In this document: piece after piece, positions 17,867 through 25,128 of the stretch | How positions within the stretch are numbered: position 1 is the stretch's first letter | Layout: every line of letters starts with the position of its first letter | NCBI GenBank assembly: GCA_001897755.1 | Contig: MKUJ01000010.1 | Location: forward strand, 75,308 to 139,307 | Direction: 5' to 3' | Source: Afipia sp. 64-13 | GTDB lineage: Bacteria; Pseudomonadota; Alphaproteobacteria; Rhizobiales; Xanthobacteraceae | DNA: 64,000 nucleotides | Position numbers and translations under genes: made by a program | The notes under the pieces: model-generated | Told to the model about the DNA's origin: nothing | The model's database searches: none | What the model saw: only the letters and a program-made list of their open reading frames with translations

Positions 17867-19255
17867 ATGGCGACGGACAATCAGAGTTTGCGTGGTTTTA
17901 TTGAAGATCTGGAAAGGGCTTTGCCTGCGGAAGTGCTTCGCATCAAAGACCCGGTGAACCAGAACTTCGAGATGACATCGACAATCATGGAGCTGGACCG
18001 GCTGAACAAAAGCCCGGTCGTGATTTTCGAGAACGTGGCAGGCTTTGACATGCCGGTCGTCACAAACACCGCAGCGAATCGAGGTTTGCTGGCGCGGTGT
18101 CTGAACACGAGCGTAAAAGAATTGCCGAGCGTCTTCCGGGAGCGGTGCCAGAATTACATTCCTCCGGAGATCGTTCCGCGGGGCGCGTGGGATGAGATCG
18201 TTCTCGAAGGGGACGATATCGATCTGACGAAATTGCCGATACCGCTCCAGTTTTCGGTCGATGCTGCTCCTTACATCACTGCAGGACAAGTAACCGCGCG
18301 TGACCCTGAGACCGGGATCGATACGACCGGTTTTCATCGTCTTATGTTGAAGGGAAAAAACCGGCTGGGAATATCACTGCATTCTCGGCGCCGTATGTTT
18401 GAATTCCATCGCCGTGCCGAGGCTCGCGGCGAGAATCTTCCCGCGGCCATCGTGCTGGGCGTTCATCCGCTGCACTATATGGGGTCGATGGTGTACGCCT
18501 ATCCGCCGAATGTTCGAAAGTTCGATATTATCGGCGGACTCTTTGGAGAACCCTATCGTCTGGCCCGATGCGGCATTGCCGATCTTGAAGTGCCGGCTAA
18601 TGCCGAAATCATCATCGAGGGCGAGATCCTCGCGAATGTGCACGAGCCGGAAGGTCCCTTCGGTGAATTCACCGGCTACGCCTCCTATCGCAGCACGCAA
18701 AACGTATTCGTCGTTAAACGTATTCGTATGCAGCGCAAGGCTTATTTCCACAGCATCACTGCGGGTATGGCGCGGGACCACATTCTCATCTCGTGCATTA
18801 CGCGCGAGGGCGAGATTTTGAATGCGCTCCGCCGAAACATTCCGAACGTGAAGGAGGTCCATGTGCCTCATACAACGTGCGGTGCGTTTCTGGCTATCGT
18901 GTCGATCAAGAAGGTTTCGGAGGGCGAAGCCAAGATGGCCATGCTTTCTACACTCGGGACCGAGCTTTATACGAAGAGCGTGATTGTGGTGGATGACGAC
19001 GTCAATATCTTCGATATGGACGACGTGATGTGGGCGGTCGCAACGCGCTCTCGTGCGGAAAAGGACATTATGATGGTTCCCGGCGTCAAGTCGGCGATCA
19101 TTGATCCGACCTCGGATCCAAAGAACTTCACGATTACGAAGTGGGGTATCGACGCAACGGCACCGCTGGATGAGAAATTTGCAGAGAGGCTGACGATTTC
19201 CGAAGAGCATCGGTCGCGCGCTCTGGAGATTTTGTCTCGTGCAAAGGTTATATAG
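17867..19255 (+). CDS. ubiD: UbiD-family prenylated-FMN-dependent (de)carboxylase
   Basis: 462-aa member of the UbiD family, which uses prenylated FMN to decarboxylate aromatic, heteroaromatic or alpha,beta-unsaturated acids. The diagnostic acidic motif is intact: HEPEGPFGEFTGY, with the two catalytic-network glutamates, and the substrate/prFMN regions TGFHRLMLKGKNRLGI and GMARDHILISCITREGE are recognisable. The ATG at 17867 follows GGAG with good spacing; an upstream in-frame start lies over the operator-like motif. The cofactor synthase ubiX follows. Because the gene sits in a catabolic island, a substrate such as a hydroxybenzoate or furan- or pyrrole-carboxylate is more likely than the ubiquinone precursor. 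Confidence 0.92.
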   Translation: MATDNQSLRGFIEDLERALPAEVLRIKDPVNQNFEMTSTIMELDRLNKSPVVIFENVAGFDMPVVTNTAANRGLLARCLNTSVKELPSVFRERCQNYIPPEIVPRGAWDEIVLEGDDIDLTKLPIPLQFSVDAAPYITAGQVTARDPETGIDTTGFHRLMLKGKNRLGISLHSRRRMFEFHRRAEARGENLPAAIVLGVHPLHYMGSMVYAYPPNVRKFDIIGGLFGEPYRLARCGIADLEVPANAEIIIEGEILANVHEPEGPFGEFTGYASYRSTQNVFVVKRIRMQRKAYFHSITAGMARDHILISCITREGEILNALRRNIPNVKEVHVPHTTCGAFLAIVSIKKVSEGEAKMAMLSTLGTELYTKSVIVVDDDVNIFDMDDVMWAVATRSRAEKDIMMVPGVKSAIIDPTSDPKNFTITKWGIDATAPLDEKFAERLTISEEHRSRALEILSRAKVI

Positions 19256-19259
19256 CATC

Positions 19260-19298
19260 GATCAAGGCGATTGACTGCCCGGTCGCCTTGGTCTTTTC
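19260..19298 (+). terminator. hairpin between ubiD and ubiX (attenuator or partial terminator)
   Basis: GATCAAGGCGA (19260-19270) pairs with TCGCCTTGGTC (19283-19293), an 11-bp stem with one G-T pair and a 12-base loop, followed by TTTTCC. Four bases after the ubiD stop, it could lower expression of ubiX relative to ubiD. Confidence 0.5.
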
Positions 19299-19323
19299 CT
19301 TGGGTTTTGACAAGCCGATCCTT

Positions 19324-19917
19324 ATGACAAAACGACGATTGATTGTTGGTATAACGGGCGCTTCGGGAGCGGCATATGGATTTGCTGCGCTTAAGGCTCT
19401 CAAGGCATCCGAAATCGAAACTCATCTTGTGGTTTCACGCTCTGGTCAGATCACAATCGCGCACGAACTGGGATTGAAATTCTCGGAATTGGCTGCTTTT
19501 GCCGACGTGACCTATAAAAGCGATGATATAGCTGCAGCGATTTCGAGTGGCTCCTTTAATACTCTGGGAATGCTGATCGCTCCTTGCTCGATCAGGTCCC
19601 TTTCCGAAATCTCAAGCGGGATCACTTCCAGCCTGTTGAGTCGCGCTGCTGATGTTGTTCTGAAAGAACGGCGGCGGCTTGTGTTGATGGTGCGCGAAAC
19701 GCCACTGCACCTTGGCCATATCCGATCCATGGCTCAAGTGACGGAAATGGGCGCCATCGTCATGCCTCCTGTGCCGGCGCTCTACGCTCGACCTCAGACG
19801 GTCGATGACATCGTCAATCATTCGGTCGGCCGCGCGCTTGACCTTTTTGGTCTGGATTCGGGCCTCGTACGCCGATGGGGCGAAGAAATCAGTATCTCAG
19901 GCGATCGATCCAACTGA
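19324..19917 (+). CDS. ubiX: flavin prenyltransferase UbiX
   Basis: 197-aa UbiX/Pad1-type enzyme that joins dimethylallyl phosphate to FMN, making the prenylated flavin cofactor used by UbiD. The FMN-binding GITGASGAAYGFAALKAL start, the SSGSFNTLGMLIAPCS loop, KERRRLVLMVRETPLHLGHI and MPPVPALYARP are all close to the E. coli protein as I know it. The chosen ATG gives the family's standard start. It follows ubiD by 68 bases, separated by a hairpin; the translation signal is weak. A dedicated UbiX next to UbiD resembles catabolic decarboxylase operons. Confidence 0.95.
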   Translation: MTKRRLIVGITGASGAAYGFAALKALKASEIETHLVVSRSGQITIAHELGLKFSELAAFADVTYKSDDIAAAISSGSFNTLGMLIAPCSIRSLSEISSGITSSLLSRAADVVLKERRRLVLMVRETPLHLGHIRSMAQVTEMGAIVMPPVPALYARPQTVDDIVNHSVGRALDLFGLDSGLVRRWGEEISISGDRSN

Positions 19918-19993
19918 GTGGATGGCTGGAACGTCAGAGAGGATTGTCGTCGTACGGCCGATTTCTCCTTGAGAGGACGGCGCCCCTAGTTCG

Positions 19994-20055
19994 ATGCCGC
20001 TGGTTTCGCTTGCTCCGTCAGCCAATTTTGAAATGGTGACCAAGAGCTGTGAGGG
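19994..20055 (+). pseudogene. relict of a second ThDP enzyme gene (C-terminal fragment)
   Basis: This short stretch reads MPLVSLAPSANFEMVTKSC, against IPLVSLSPSPDFEMVSQSC in the intact ThDP enzyme (16421-16480). At the DNA level 45 of 60 aligned bases agree without gaps. Nothing on either side continues the match. It is thus a fragment of a related but different gene, left at the right edge of the island just before the repeat copy at 20067. Confidence 0.7.
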
Positions 20056-20066
20056 GCGGCGAAGGC

Positions 20067-20312
20067 TCAGCATTTGTTGACGTGAACCACTTCGACGCCG
20101 TGATCGGAAAAGAAGCTTTCGAGCCGGGCATTGGATTCCGCATAAGTCCCGCGCTTCCAGACCATGTGCCATTCGGCCGCCTCATCATTATAGAGGGCGG
20201 TCGGGAAAACCTGCCTGAAGGCGTCGATCAGCGCGCCTTCGCGGGGAAGATCCATGGTGTGCAATTCGCAGCGCTTGGTCAGGATGACGGTTTTCGGCGT
20301 GACGGGGCTCAT
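20067..20312 (-). CDS. conserved 81-aa hypothetical protein (intact copy of the island-end repeat gene)
   Basis: 81-aa cytosolic protein without signal peptide or membrane segment. It contains TKRCELHTMDLPREGALIDA, a WHMVWKRGTYAE stretch and the C-terminus LESFFSDHGVEVVHVNKC. GGAG lies upstream of the ATG at 20312. Its 3' end (20067-20165) is repeated in decayed form at 7164-7260, so the gene marks the right end of the island. I do not recognise a named domain. Retention of an intact frame here, against decay on the left, suggests this copy is the functional one. Confidence 0.7.
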   Translation of the reverse strand: MSPVTPKTVILTKRCELHTMDLPREGALIDAFRQVFPTALYNDEAAEWHMVWKRGTYAESNARLESFFSDHGVEVVHVNKC

Positions 20313-20529
20313 GGGCGCATTCTCCGTTATATTTGTTTGAATATAGCATAGAACACGCCCGTTGGCTGCTTTTGCAAGGAAAGAGAGCAGGGATCGCTGC
20401 GATTTCAGGCGAACAGTCTTTGCGCGATGTCAATCGGTGAGCGGCGGGATGGAGCCGTCTTTGCCGGCGGGCCCCCTTCCATGTGCTCGGATGGCGTGGC
20501 GATCGGTGCTCGGGGACACAACCGTCCAG

Positions 20530-20570
20530 GTAAAACGAAATCGAGAGCCTGGGGACCAGACTCTCGATTG
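20530..20570 (-). terminator. intrinsic terminator for the 26-aa membrane protein gene
   Basis: On the minus strand ATCGAGAG, a 13-base loop and CTCTCGAT are followed by TTCGTTTT. A second CTCTCGATTGAG copy at 20580-20591 could pair instead with the same arm. It lies about 45 bases past the stop of the small gene at 20613. Confidence 0.65.
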
Positions 20571-20612
20571 AGGGATCGGCTCTCGATTGAGCCAGCGTGT
20601 GCCAGGCGGTGC

Positions 20613-20693
20613 TCAGCGGCCGAAAAACAGCCACAGCAGAATGATCACCGGGATCGGCACGCCCAGCAGCCACAACAGAATTCCCCTACCCAT
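20613..20693 (-). CDS. 26-aa single-span membrane protein
   Basis: A short gene reading MGRGILLWLLGVPIPV then IILLWLFFGR and a TGA, with GAGGAGAG seven bases before the ATG and an intrinsic terminator downstream. The whole product is one membrane helix with a basic start and a VPIP kink. Very similar tiny proteins are common in Rhizobiales annotations as I recall them. Function unknown. A good ribosome binding site, hydrophobic pattern and terminator support it as a real gene. Confidence 0.7.
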   Translation of the reverse strand: MGRGILLWLLGVPIPVIILLWLFFGR

Positions 20694-20792
20694 TTTTTCT
20701 CTCCTCGTTTCATCCGGATCAGATGTCGGGATAAATCGGAGCAGGGACGCTGGTTCCGTGAAGAATATTTGACCGCGAACGGAACGATCGGC

Positions 20793-21242
20793 CTACCAGT
20801 GGCCGATATTCTGCATCGAGGTCCACGGCTCCTGCGGCGGCAGCGCGTCGCCTTTCTGCAGGAGTTCGATGGAGTGCAGATCAGGCGAGCGGATGAACGC
20901 CATCTGGCCGTCGCGCGGCGGACGGTTGATGGTGATGCCGAGCTTCATCAGGCGCTCGCAGGTGGCGTAGATGTCGTCGACCTCATAGGCGAGATGGCCG
21001 AAGAAGCGATCCTCGCCATAGGTCTCTTCTTCCCAATTGTAGGTGAGTTCGACCAGCGGCGCGCCGCGCCCCTTGGATTGCGCGACCAGATCCCTGTCTT
21101 CGGGCGCGGCGAGAAAGACCAGCGTAAAGCGGCCCTTGTCGTTGTCCATGCGGCGCACCTCCTCGAGGCCCAGCGCGTCGCGATAGAATTTCAGCGCGGC
21201 GTCGAGATTGCGGACTCGCAGCATGGTGTGAAGGTAGCGCAT
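20793..21242 (-). CDS. gloA: glyoxalase I / lactoylglutathione lyase
   Basis: 149-aa vicinal-oxygen-chelate enzyme that isomerises the hemithioacetal of methylglyoxal and glutathione to S-lactoylglutathione. Two beta-alpha-beta-beta-beta modules are visible, with the four metal ligands in LHTMLRV (His5), LVELTYNW (Glu), FGHLAYEV (His) and HSIELLQ (Glu). [11 protein letters not shown] and the glutathione-binding NW pattern match GloA. Length is slightly above the E. coli enzyme by a C-terminal tail. It stands alone on the minus strand, back to native high-GC composition. Confidence 0.93.
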   Translation of the reverse strand: MRYLHTMLRVRNLDAALKFYRDALGLEEVRRMDNDKGRFTLVFLAAPEDRDLVAQSKGRGAPLVELTYNWEEETYGEDRFFGHLAYEVDDIYATCERLMKLGITINRPPRDGQMAFIRSPDLHSIELLQKGDALPPQEPWTSMQNIGHW

Positions 21243-21353
21243 GGATCGAAATCTCCGGAAGATAGATAGATCAACGTTGGGCGGGGCGGCAGGTTGCGCG
21301 ATGCAAGAGAGAAATCAAGACGCCGGAAGCCGCAGGATCGGATAAAAGGAGAC

Positions 21354-21635
21354 ATGCGAAACGTCCTCTTTATCCTGGCGCTCGGATTGGCGATCTCGGG
21401 CGCAGCGAGCGCGGCGACGGCGGATCAGATTCGCCCGGACCGGACATCGAAAAGCGGTGTTGCGCCGGGTCATACCGCGCGAAGCGCGACATCTTCCGAA
21501 CGCGCGTCGCCAAAAAAGCCCGCCGCAGGCAATCCTTGCGCGCAATTCGGCGCCGGCTTTGTCGTAGCGCCTGGCTCCGATACCTGCGTCAGGATCGGGG
21601 GCGGCATCGACGTCGGCGTCGGCGGCTCCCGCTAG
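21354..21635 (+). CDS. small exported protein ending in a porin-like N-terminal motif
   Basis: 93-aa protein with a perfect AAAAGGAGA site before the ATG. Residues 1-22 are a signal peptide (MRNVLFILALGLAISGAASA). After a Ser/Lys-rich linker the C-terminus reads CAQFGAGFVVAPGSDTCVRI then GGGIDVGV, which closely resembles the first strand of alphaproteobacterial porins (C-x2-yG-x-GF-x3-PGtdTCiriGG). A full porin would continue for several hundred residues; here a stop follows. It is either a porin-derived small protein or a remnant of a truncated porin gene. Confidence 0.65.
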   Translation: MRNVLFILALGLAISGAASAATADQIRPDRTSKSGVAPGHTARSATSSERASPKKPAAGNPCAQFGAGFVVAPGSDTCVRIGGGIDVGVGGSR

Positions 21636-21655
21636 CGCGGCGTTCGGCCGCTCGC

Positions 21656-21832
21656 TCAGGCTTCGAGCTGCGCGAACTTGTCCAGGGGATAGACCCGCCC
21701 GTCGGGCGCGGTGATGCTGACGTCCCAGCAGCCGTCGTCGGTCAATTCCTTCGCCTTTTTCAACGCGCCGCTCTGGGTCTCACGTTTAAGTTCAATGCTT
21801 CCCGACGTGTCGGTCCCCTTGACGACGAACAT
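21656..21832 (-). CDS. 58-aa conserved-looking hypothetical protein
   Basis: Short gene reading MFVVKGTDTSGSIELKRETQ at the start and WDVSITAPDGRVYPL near the end. GGGAGGA lies six bases before the ATG, a strong site. The pattern of alternating strand, helix (GALKKAKELTDDG) and strand suggests a compact folded domain of the DUF1508/YegP-like kind, but I cannot name the family. It is convergent with the porin-like small gene, 20 bases apart. Confidence 0.6.
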   Translation of the reverse strand: MFVVKGTDTSGSIELKRETQSGALKKAKELTDDGCWDVSITAPDGRVYPLDKFAQLEA

Positions 21833-22244
21833 GGCATCCTCCCGATCCCGAGCAATCGCATTCTTGCCGGTGAGGCCGGCAGGCTGGCTGAGAACCGGAT
21901 GTTGCCATGGCCCGGACGGTGAGTGAACCGGGAAAACGGTCGAAAATCGGGAGATGCCGAAATACAGGAGACAAGAAAAGCCCCGCCAGCGGGGACTTGG
22001 CGGGGCTTTGGGGGATGAAGCCGTTGGGGGAAGGGCTTCGCTCCACCAACGTCACTCCGGGCGGTTGGTTCCCGGGTGGCGCGACATGACGCAGGTCCGC
22101 GGATGCCGATTTGACCGGGGCCGCTTTGCCGTGCCAGCGGCAAACAAAAAGCCCGCCGGGGCATGGCGGGCCGAGGATCCGGGGAGGTCTTGCTGCAAGG
22201 CTAACACCGGACCCGTCGAATGGTTCCGGCATTTGACGGGGTGA
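21833..22244. other. intergenic region with two hairpins
   Basis: 412 bases without a convincing gene. An 11-bp perfect stem, AAAGCCCCGCC at 21977-21987 with GGCGGGGCTTT at 21999-22009, could end transcription from either side. A second hairpin lies at 22151-22171 (separate entry). No open frame in between has a good start or codon bias. Confidence 0.5.
22141..22171 (-). terminator. intrinsic terminator after the 85-aa gene
   Basis: On the minus strand GCCCGCC, a loop of seven, GGCGGGC and then TTTTTGTTTG. It lies about 75 bases past the stop of the leftward gene at 22245. Confidence 0.65.
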
Positions 22245-22502
22245 TCAGTCCTGACGGACCTTCGAGCGCCGCCGGATACCTTCAAGCGTCGACATGGACT
22301 CCGGTTGCAGGCTGGCGTCGGAATCCGGCGGGCAGGGCTTGATGCTGTAATCCTCATCGAGCACACGCTCGGGCTTGCGATCGTCGCCGTCCGGCGAGAC
22401 CTCGACCACCAGCCCGGCCTCGTCCGCCTTCCGCCAGACTTCCTGGCGTGTGTCGTAGGCTTTGCTGATCTGTTCGTCGTTGGTGAACAACGCATAGGGC
22501 AT
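22245..22502 (-). CDS. conserved hypothetical protein, 85 aa
   Basis: 85-aa acidic cytosolic protein: MPYALFTNDEQISKAYDTRQ, a helix-like EVWRKADEAGLV, then VERVLDEDY-type acidic stretch and a basic C-terminus. No signal peptide or membrane segment. The ATG at 22502 is followed 100 bp downstream by an intrinsic terminator, so it is a monocistronic unit, divergent from the Sir2 gene. I recall similar small proteins in Bradyrhizobium-type genomes but know no function. Confidence 0.65.
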   Translation of the reverse strand: MPYALFTNDEQISKAYDTRQEVWRKADEAGLVVEVSPDGDDRKPERVLDEDYSIKPCPPDSDASLQPESMSTLEGIRRRSKVRQD

Positions 22503-22614
22503 CGGTCACATCTCCAGGGGCGGATAACGCCGGCTCGCGCGCGCGGTTCCGCCTGCCACGACATTGAAAATCCGGAGAGCCTGCGCAGATAATGGCGAGC
22601 CCGCCGTTCCGGCG

Positions 22615-23397
22615 ATGCGAAACGAACCGGTCCCAATGATTACCAGCAGCCAGCAAGAGGCGATCGCATGCCTCGAAGACATGATCGCGGCGGCCTCCGC
22701 AGTGGTGCCGTTCACCGGCGCGGGGATTTCGACCGAATGCGGCATCCCCGATTTCCGTTCGCCCGGCGGCTTGTGGACGCGCAACCGTCCCATTCCCTAT
22801 GGCGACTTCATCGCCAGCCAGGACGCGCGTGACGAAGCCTGGCGGCGCCGCTTTGCCATGCAGCCTACTTTCGAGGCGGCGAGGCCGGGGCGCGGGCACC
22901 GCGCGCTCGCCGCGCTCTACAAATCCGGCAAGGTGCCGGCGGTGATCACCCAGAACATCGACAATCTGCACCAGCAGTCCGGCTTCGCGCCCGACGCGGT
23001 GATCGAACTGCACGGCAACACCACCTATGCGGTCTGTATCGGCTGCGGCCTGCGCCACGAACTCGACTGGGCGAAGCGGCGCTTCGACGAGGACGGCCTC
23101 GCACCGAACTGCGTCTCATGCAGCGAGCCGGTCAAGACCGCCACGATCTCGTTCGGTCAGGCGATGCCGGACATCGAGATGCGCCGCGCGGCGGAGCTTG
23201 CGCGAAGCTGCGACCTGTTTCTGGCGATCGGCTCCTCGCTGGTGGTGTGGCCGGCGGCGGGCTTTCCTCTGCTCGCGCGCAATTCCGGCGCGCGGCTGGT
23301 GATCATCAATCGCGAGCCGACCGATCTCGACGATGTCGCCGATCTTGTGATCCGGCATGATATCGGCGATGTCCTCGGCGGTTTTGTCGCGCATTGA
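22615..23397 (+). CDS. Sir2-family NAD-dependent protein deacylase
   Basis: About 260-aa sirtuin that removes acyl groups from lysines using NAD. The signature motifs are complete: PFTGAGISTECGIPDFRSP for NAD binding, TQNIDNLHQQSG, and the catalytic ELHGNTTY His. The zinc site has C-x2-C in CIGCGL and CVSCSE. The later GSSLVVWPAAG and INREPTDLD motifs close the Rossmann fold. The start is uncertain: ATGs at 22615 and 22636 and an upstream TTG at 22564 share the frame, none with a strong ribosome site. It is an orphan gene with no obvious acyl-CoA synthetase partner nearby. Confidence 0.92.
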   Translation: MRNEPVPMITSSQQEAIACLEDMIAAASAVVPFTGAGISTECGIPDFRSPGGLWTRNRPIPYGDFIASQDARDEAWRRRFAMQPTFEAARPGRGHRALAALYKSGKVPAVITQNIDNLHQQSGFAPDAVIELHGNTTYAVCIGCGLRHELDWAKRRFDEDGLAPNCVSCSEPVKTATISFGQAMPDIEMRRAAELARSCDLFLAIGSSLVVWPAAGFPLLARNSGARLVIINREPTDLDDVADLVIRHDIGDVLGGFVAH

Positions 23398-23582
23398 TTC
23401 GACCGGGCGCAAGGCTGTTCATAGCCTGCGGCTGATCCGTTTTTTGGCTTTGCCGACTCGACCGGAGTGTTATCTTCGAATCGCGAGATTCGCCGCGCAG
23501 CATCTTTGAATTGTCAGTGATGGGCGCAAGGGAAGTGGGGTTGCCAGCGCGGGCTGCCAGAACGTGGCAAGCGCCGTAGCAA

Positions 23583-24272
23583 ATGGCAGACGCCTGGAGT
23601 GTGGGGTCGGGGGTCATGGGGTCGGACGATTTTGAGTCCAAGAGGCTGACCGGGCCGGGCGCGGGAACGACCGGCCGGTCTTCATCGGGTGATTACGCCG
23701 GACAATACCACGAGGGCGTGGCCGATCCTTTTTCCGGGCTGGACACCGCCGCCGCCAATCTGGTCGAGCTCAGCGGCGTCATCAAATGGTTCGACGCCTC
23801 CAAGGGTTACGGCTTCATCGTGCCGGACAATGGCTGGCCGGATATTCTGCTGCATGTCACCGTGCTGCGCCGCGACGGCTATCAGACGGCCTATGAAGGC
23901 GCGCGACTGGTCTGCGAATGCGTCCAGCGCCAGAAGGGCTATCAGGCCTTCCGCGTCGTCTCGATGGATGAGTCGACCGCGATCCATCCGGCGCAGATGC
24001 TGCCGCCCCGCACCCATGTCAGCGTGACCCCGACCAGCGGCCTCGAGCGCGCGCAGGTGAAGTGGTTCAATCGGCTGCGCGGGTTCGGCTTCCTGTCCTG
24101 CGGCGAGGGCACGCCGGACATCTTCGTGCACATGGAAACGCTGCGCCGTTACGGCATGACCGAATTGCGCCCCGGCCAGTATGTGCTGGTGCGCTATGGG
24201 CCGGGCTCCAAGGGCATGATGGCGGCCGAGATCCAGCCGGAAACCGGCGCGGGCGGTCTGTCCTCGCACTGA
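23583..24272 (+). CDS. protein with two cold-shock domains
   Basis: 229-aa protein with two CspA-type OB-fold domains. The first (residues about 60-125) has [20 protein letters not shown] and ILLHVTVLR; the second (about 155-222) has [20 protein letters not shown] and [13 protein letters not shown]1-like aromatic residues are kept in both, so nucleic-acid binding is expected. The 55-residue Gly/Ser-rich N-terminus is disordered in appearance. An alternative ATG at 23616 would remove 11 residues. Such double-CSD proteins are common in Rhizobiales. The DUF192 gene follows on the same strand after 225 bases. Confidence 0.9.
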   Translation: MADAWSVGSGVMGSDDFESKRLTGPGAGTTGRSSSGDYAGQYHEGVADPFSGLDTAAANLVELSGVIKWFDASKGYGFIVPDNGWPDILLHVTVLRRDGYQTAYEGARLVCECVQRQKGYQAFRVVSMDESTAIHPAQMLPPRTHVSVTPTSGLERAQVKWFNRLRGFGFLSCGEGTPDIFVHMETLRRYGMTELRPGQYVLVRYGPGSKGMMAAEIQPETGAGGLSSH

Positions 24273-24497
24273 TCCGCTCAGCCGTCCGTTTTCGGGACCG
24301 GGTGTCGGCAGCGGCGCCGGCTCATATCCTTGTTTTCGTTCGTCCGATAATGGCCTGGCGCTGAATGCTTTTCGACGCGGTCCGCCCACGAAGCTGTGAT
24401 GGGGCGATGCTGGCGTCCGGCAAATGATCCCGCTATTGCCTTGGCCTGAAACGACGCCGGATCATGGATGATGGCGCCGTGTGAGAAGGCGGGATCG

Positions 24498-24986
24498 ATG
24501 ATGTTGCGCGCAGGATTGCCGGTTCGGATCGTGGAATCATTGGCGCGGCTGGCTCTGGCGGCTCTGCTCGGCGCCCTGTTGCTGGCCCTGCCGGCGCGGG
24601 CGGCGGAGACGCAATCGCTGGAGATCGTCACCCGCTCCGGCGTTCAGGTCTTTACCGTCGAGATCGCGCGGACCGATCAGGAACGGGCGACCGGCCTGAT
24701 GTACCGCAAGGAGCTTCCGGAAGGTCGCGGCATGCTGTTCGACTTCTCGCCGGAACAGAATGTCTCGATGTGGATGAAGAACACCTTCATCTCCCTCGAT
24801 ATGATCTTCATCGGCGGCGACGGCCGCATCCTGCGGATCGCGGAGAACACCGAACCGCAATCCGAGAAGATCATCTCCTCCGGCGGGCCGGCGCGCGCCG
24901 TCCTTGAGGTCATTGGCGGAACGGCGCGGAAATATGGAATCCAGCCCGGCGACCGGGTTGCGTCGCCGCTGTTGGGCACCCGCTAG
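24498..24986 (+). CDS. DUF192-family exported protein
   Basis: 162-aa exported protein of the DUF192 family (function unknown). Signal-like segment ALAALLGALLLALPARA, then the family core: IARTDQERATGLMYRKELPE, MLFDFSPEQNVSMWMKNTFI and LDMIFIGGDGRI, and closing EVIGGTARKYGIQPGDRV. An AAGG nine bases upstream favours the ATG at 24498 over one at 24468. Its order after a double cold-shock gene is, as I recall, conserved in related genomes. Confidence 0.9.
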   Translation: MMLRAGLPVRIVESLARLALAALLGALLLALPARAAETQSLEIVTRSGVQVFTVEIARTDQERATGLMYRKELPEGRGMLFDFSPEQNVSMWMKNTFISLDMIFIGGDGRILRIAENTEPQSEKIISSGGPARAVLEVIGGTARKYGIQPGDRVASPLLGTR

Positions 24987-25051
24987 GCCGGCTCCGCAGC
25001 CTCCTTTGGCGGCTTGCTGGACCTGGGGGAAGGGTGTAACCACTGGCGGCT

Positions 25052-25128
25052 CGGGGTATGGCGTAGCCTGGTAGCGCGGCGGTTTTGGGTACCGCAGGTC
25101 GCAGGTTCGAATCCTGCTGCCCCGACCA
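25052..25128 (+). tRNA. tRNA-Pro (anticodon UGG)
   Basis: Acceptor CGGGGTA pairs with TGCCCCG, D arm GCGTAGCCTGGTAGCGC, anticodon loop TTTGGGT between GCGGT and ACCGC giving TGG, and TpsiC arm GCAGGTTCGAATCCTGC. CCA is encoded at 25126-25128. Confidence 0.97.

Larger units (their letters stand above)
7164..20165. mobile_element. putative catabolic genomic island bounded by diverged direct repeats
   Basis: From 7164 to 20165 the sequence changes character: third positions are much less GC-biased (for example 8341-8400 has 26 G+C of 60), and all complete genes form one catabolic set with its own regulators. The two ends carry same-orientation copies of about 98 bp (7164-7260 and 20067-20165) that by eye agree at roughly 85% of positions; both are the 3' end of the 81-aa gene family. 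No integrase, transposase or tRNA attachment site is visible, so the transfer mechanism is unknown. Recombination between related gene copies is one explanation. Boundaries are inferred from these repeats and from composition. Confidence 0.55.

Noticed and set aside
6271-20010. Similarity of GTTCGATTCCGCT in tRNA-Glu to GTTCGATGCCGCT near 19989, as an attachment-site pair
   Set aside because: The right-hand match is explained by homology of that stretch to the ThDP enzyme gene, and the tRNA is 0.9 kb outside the repeat-defined boundary.
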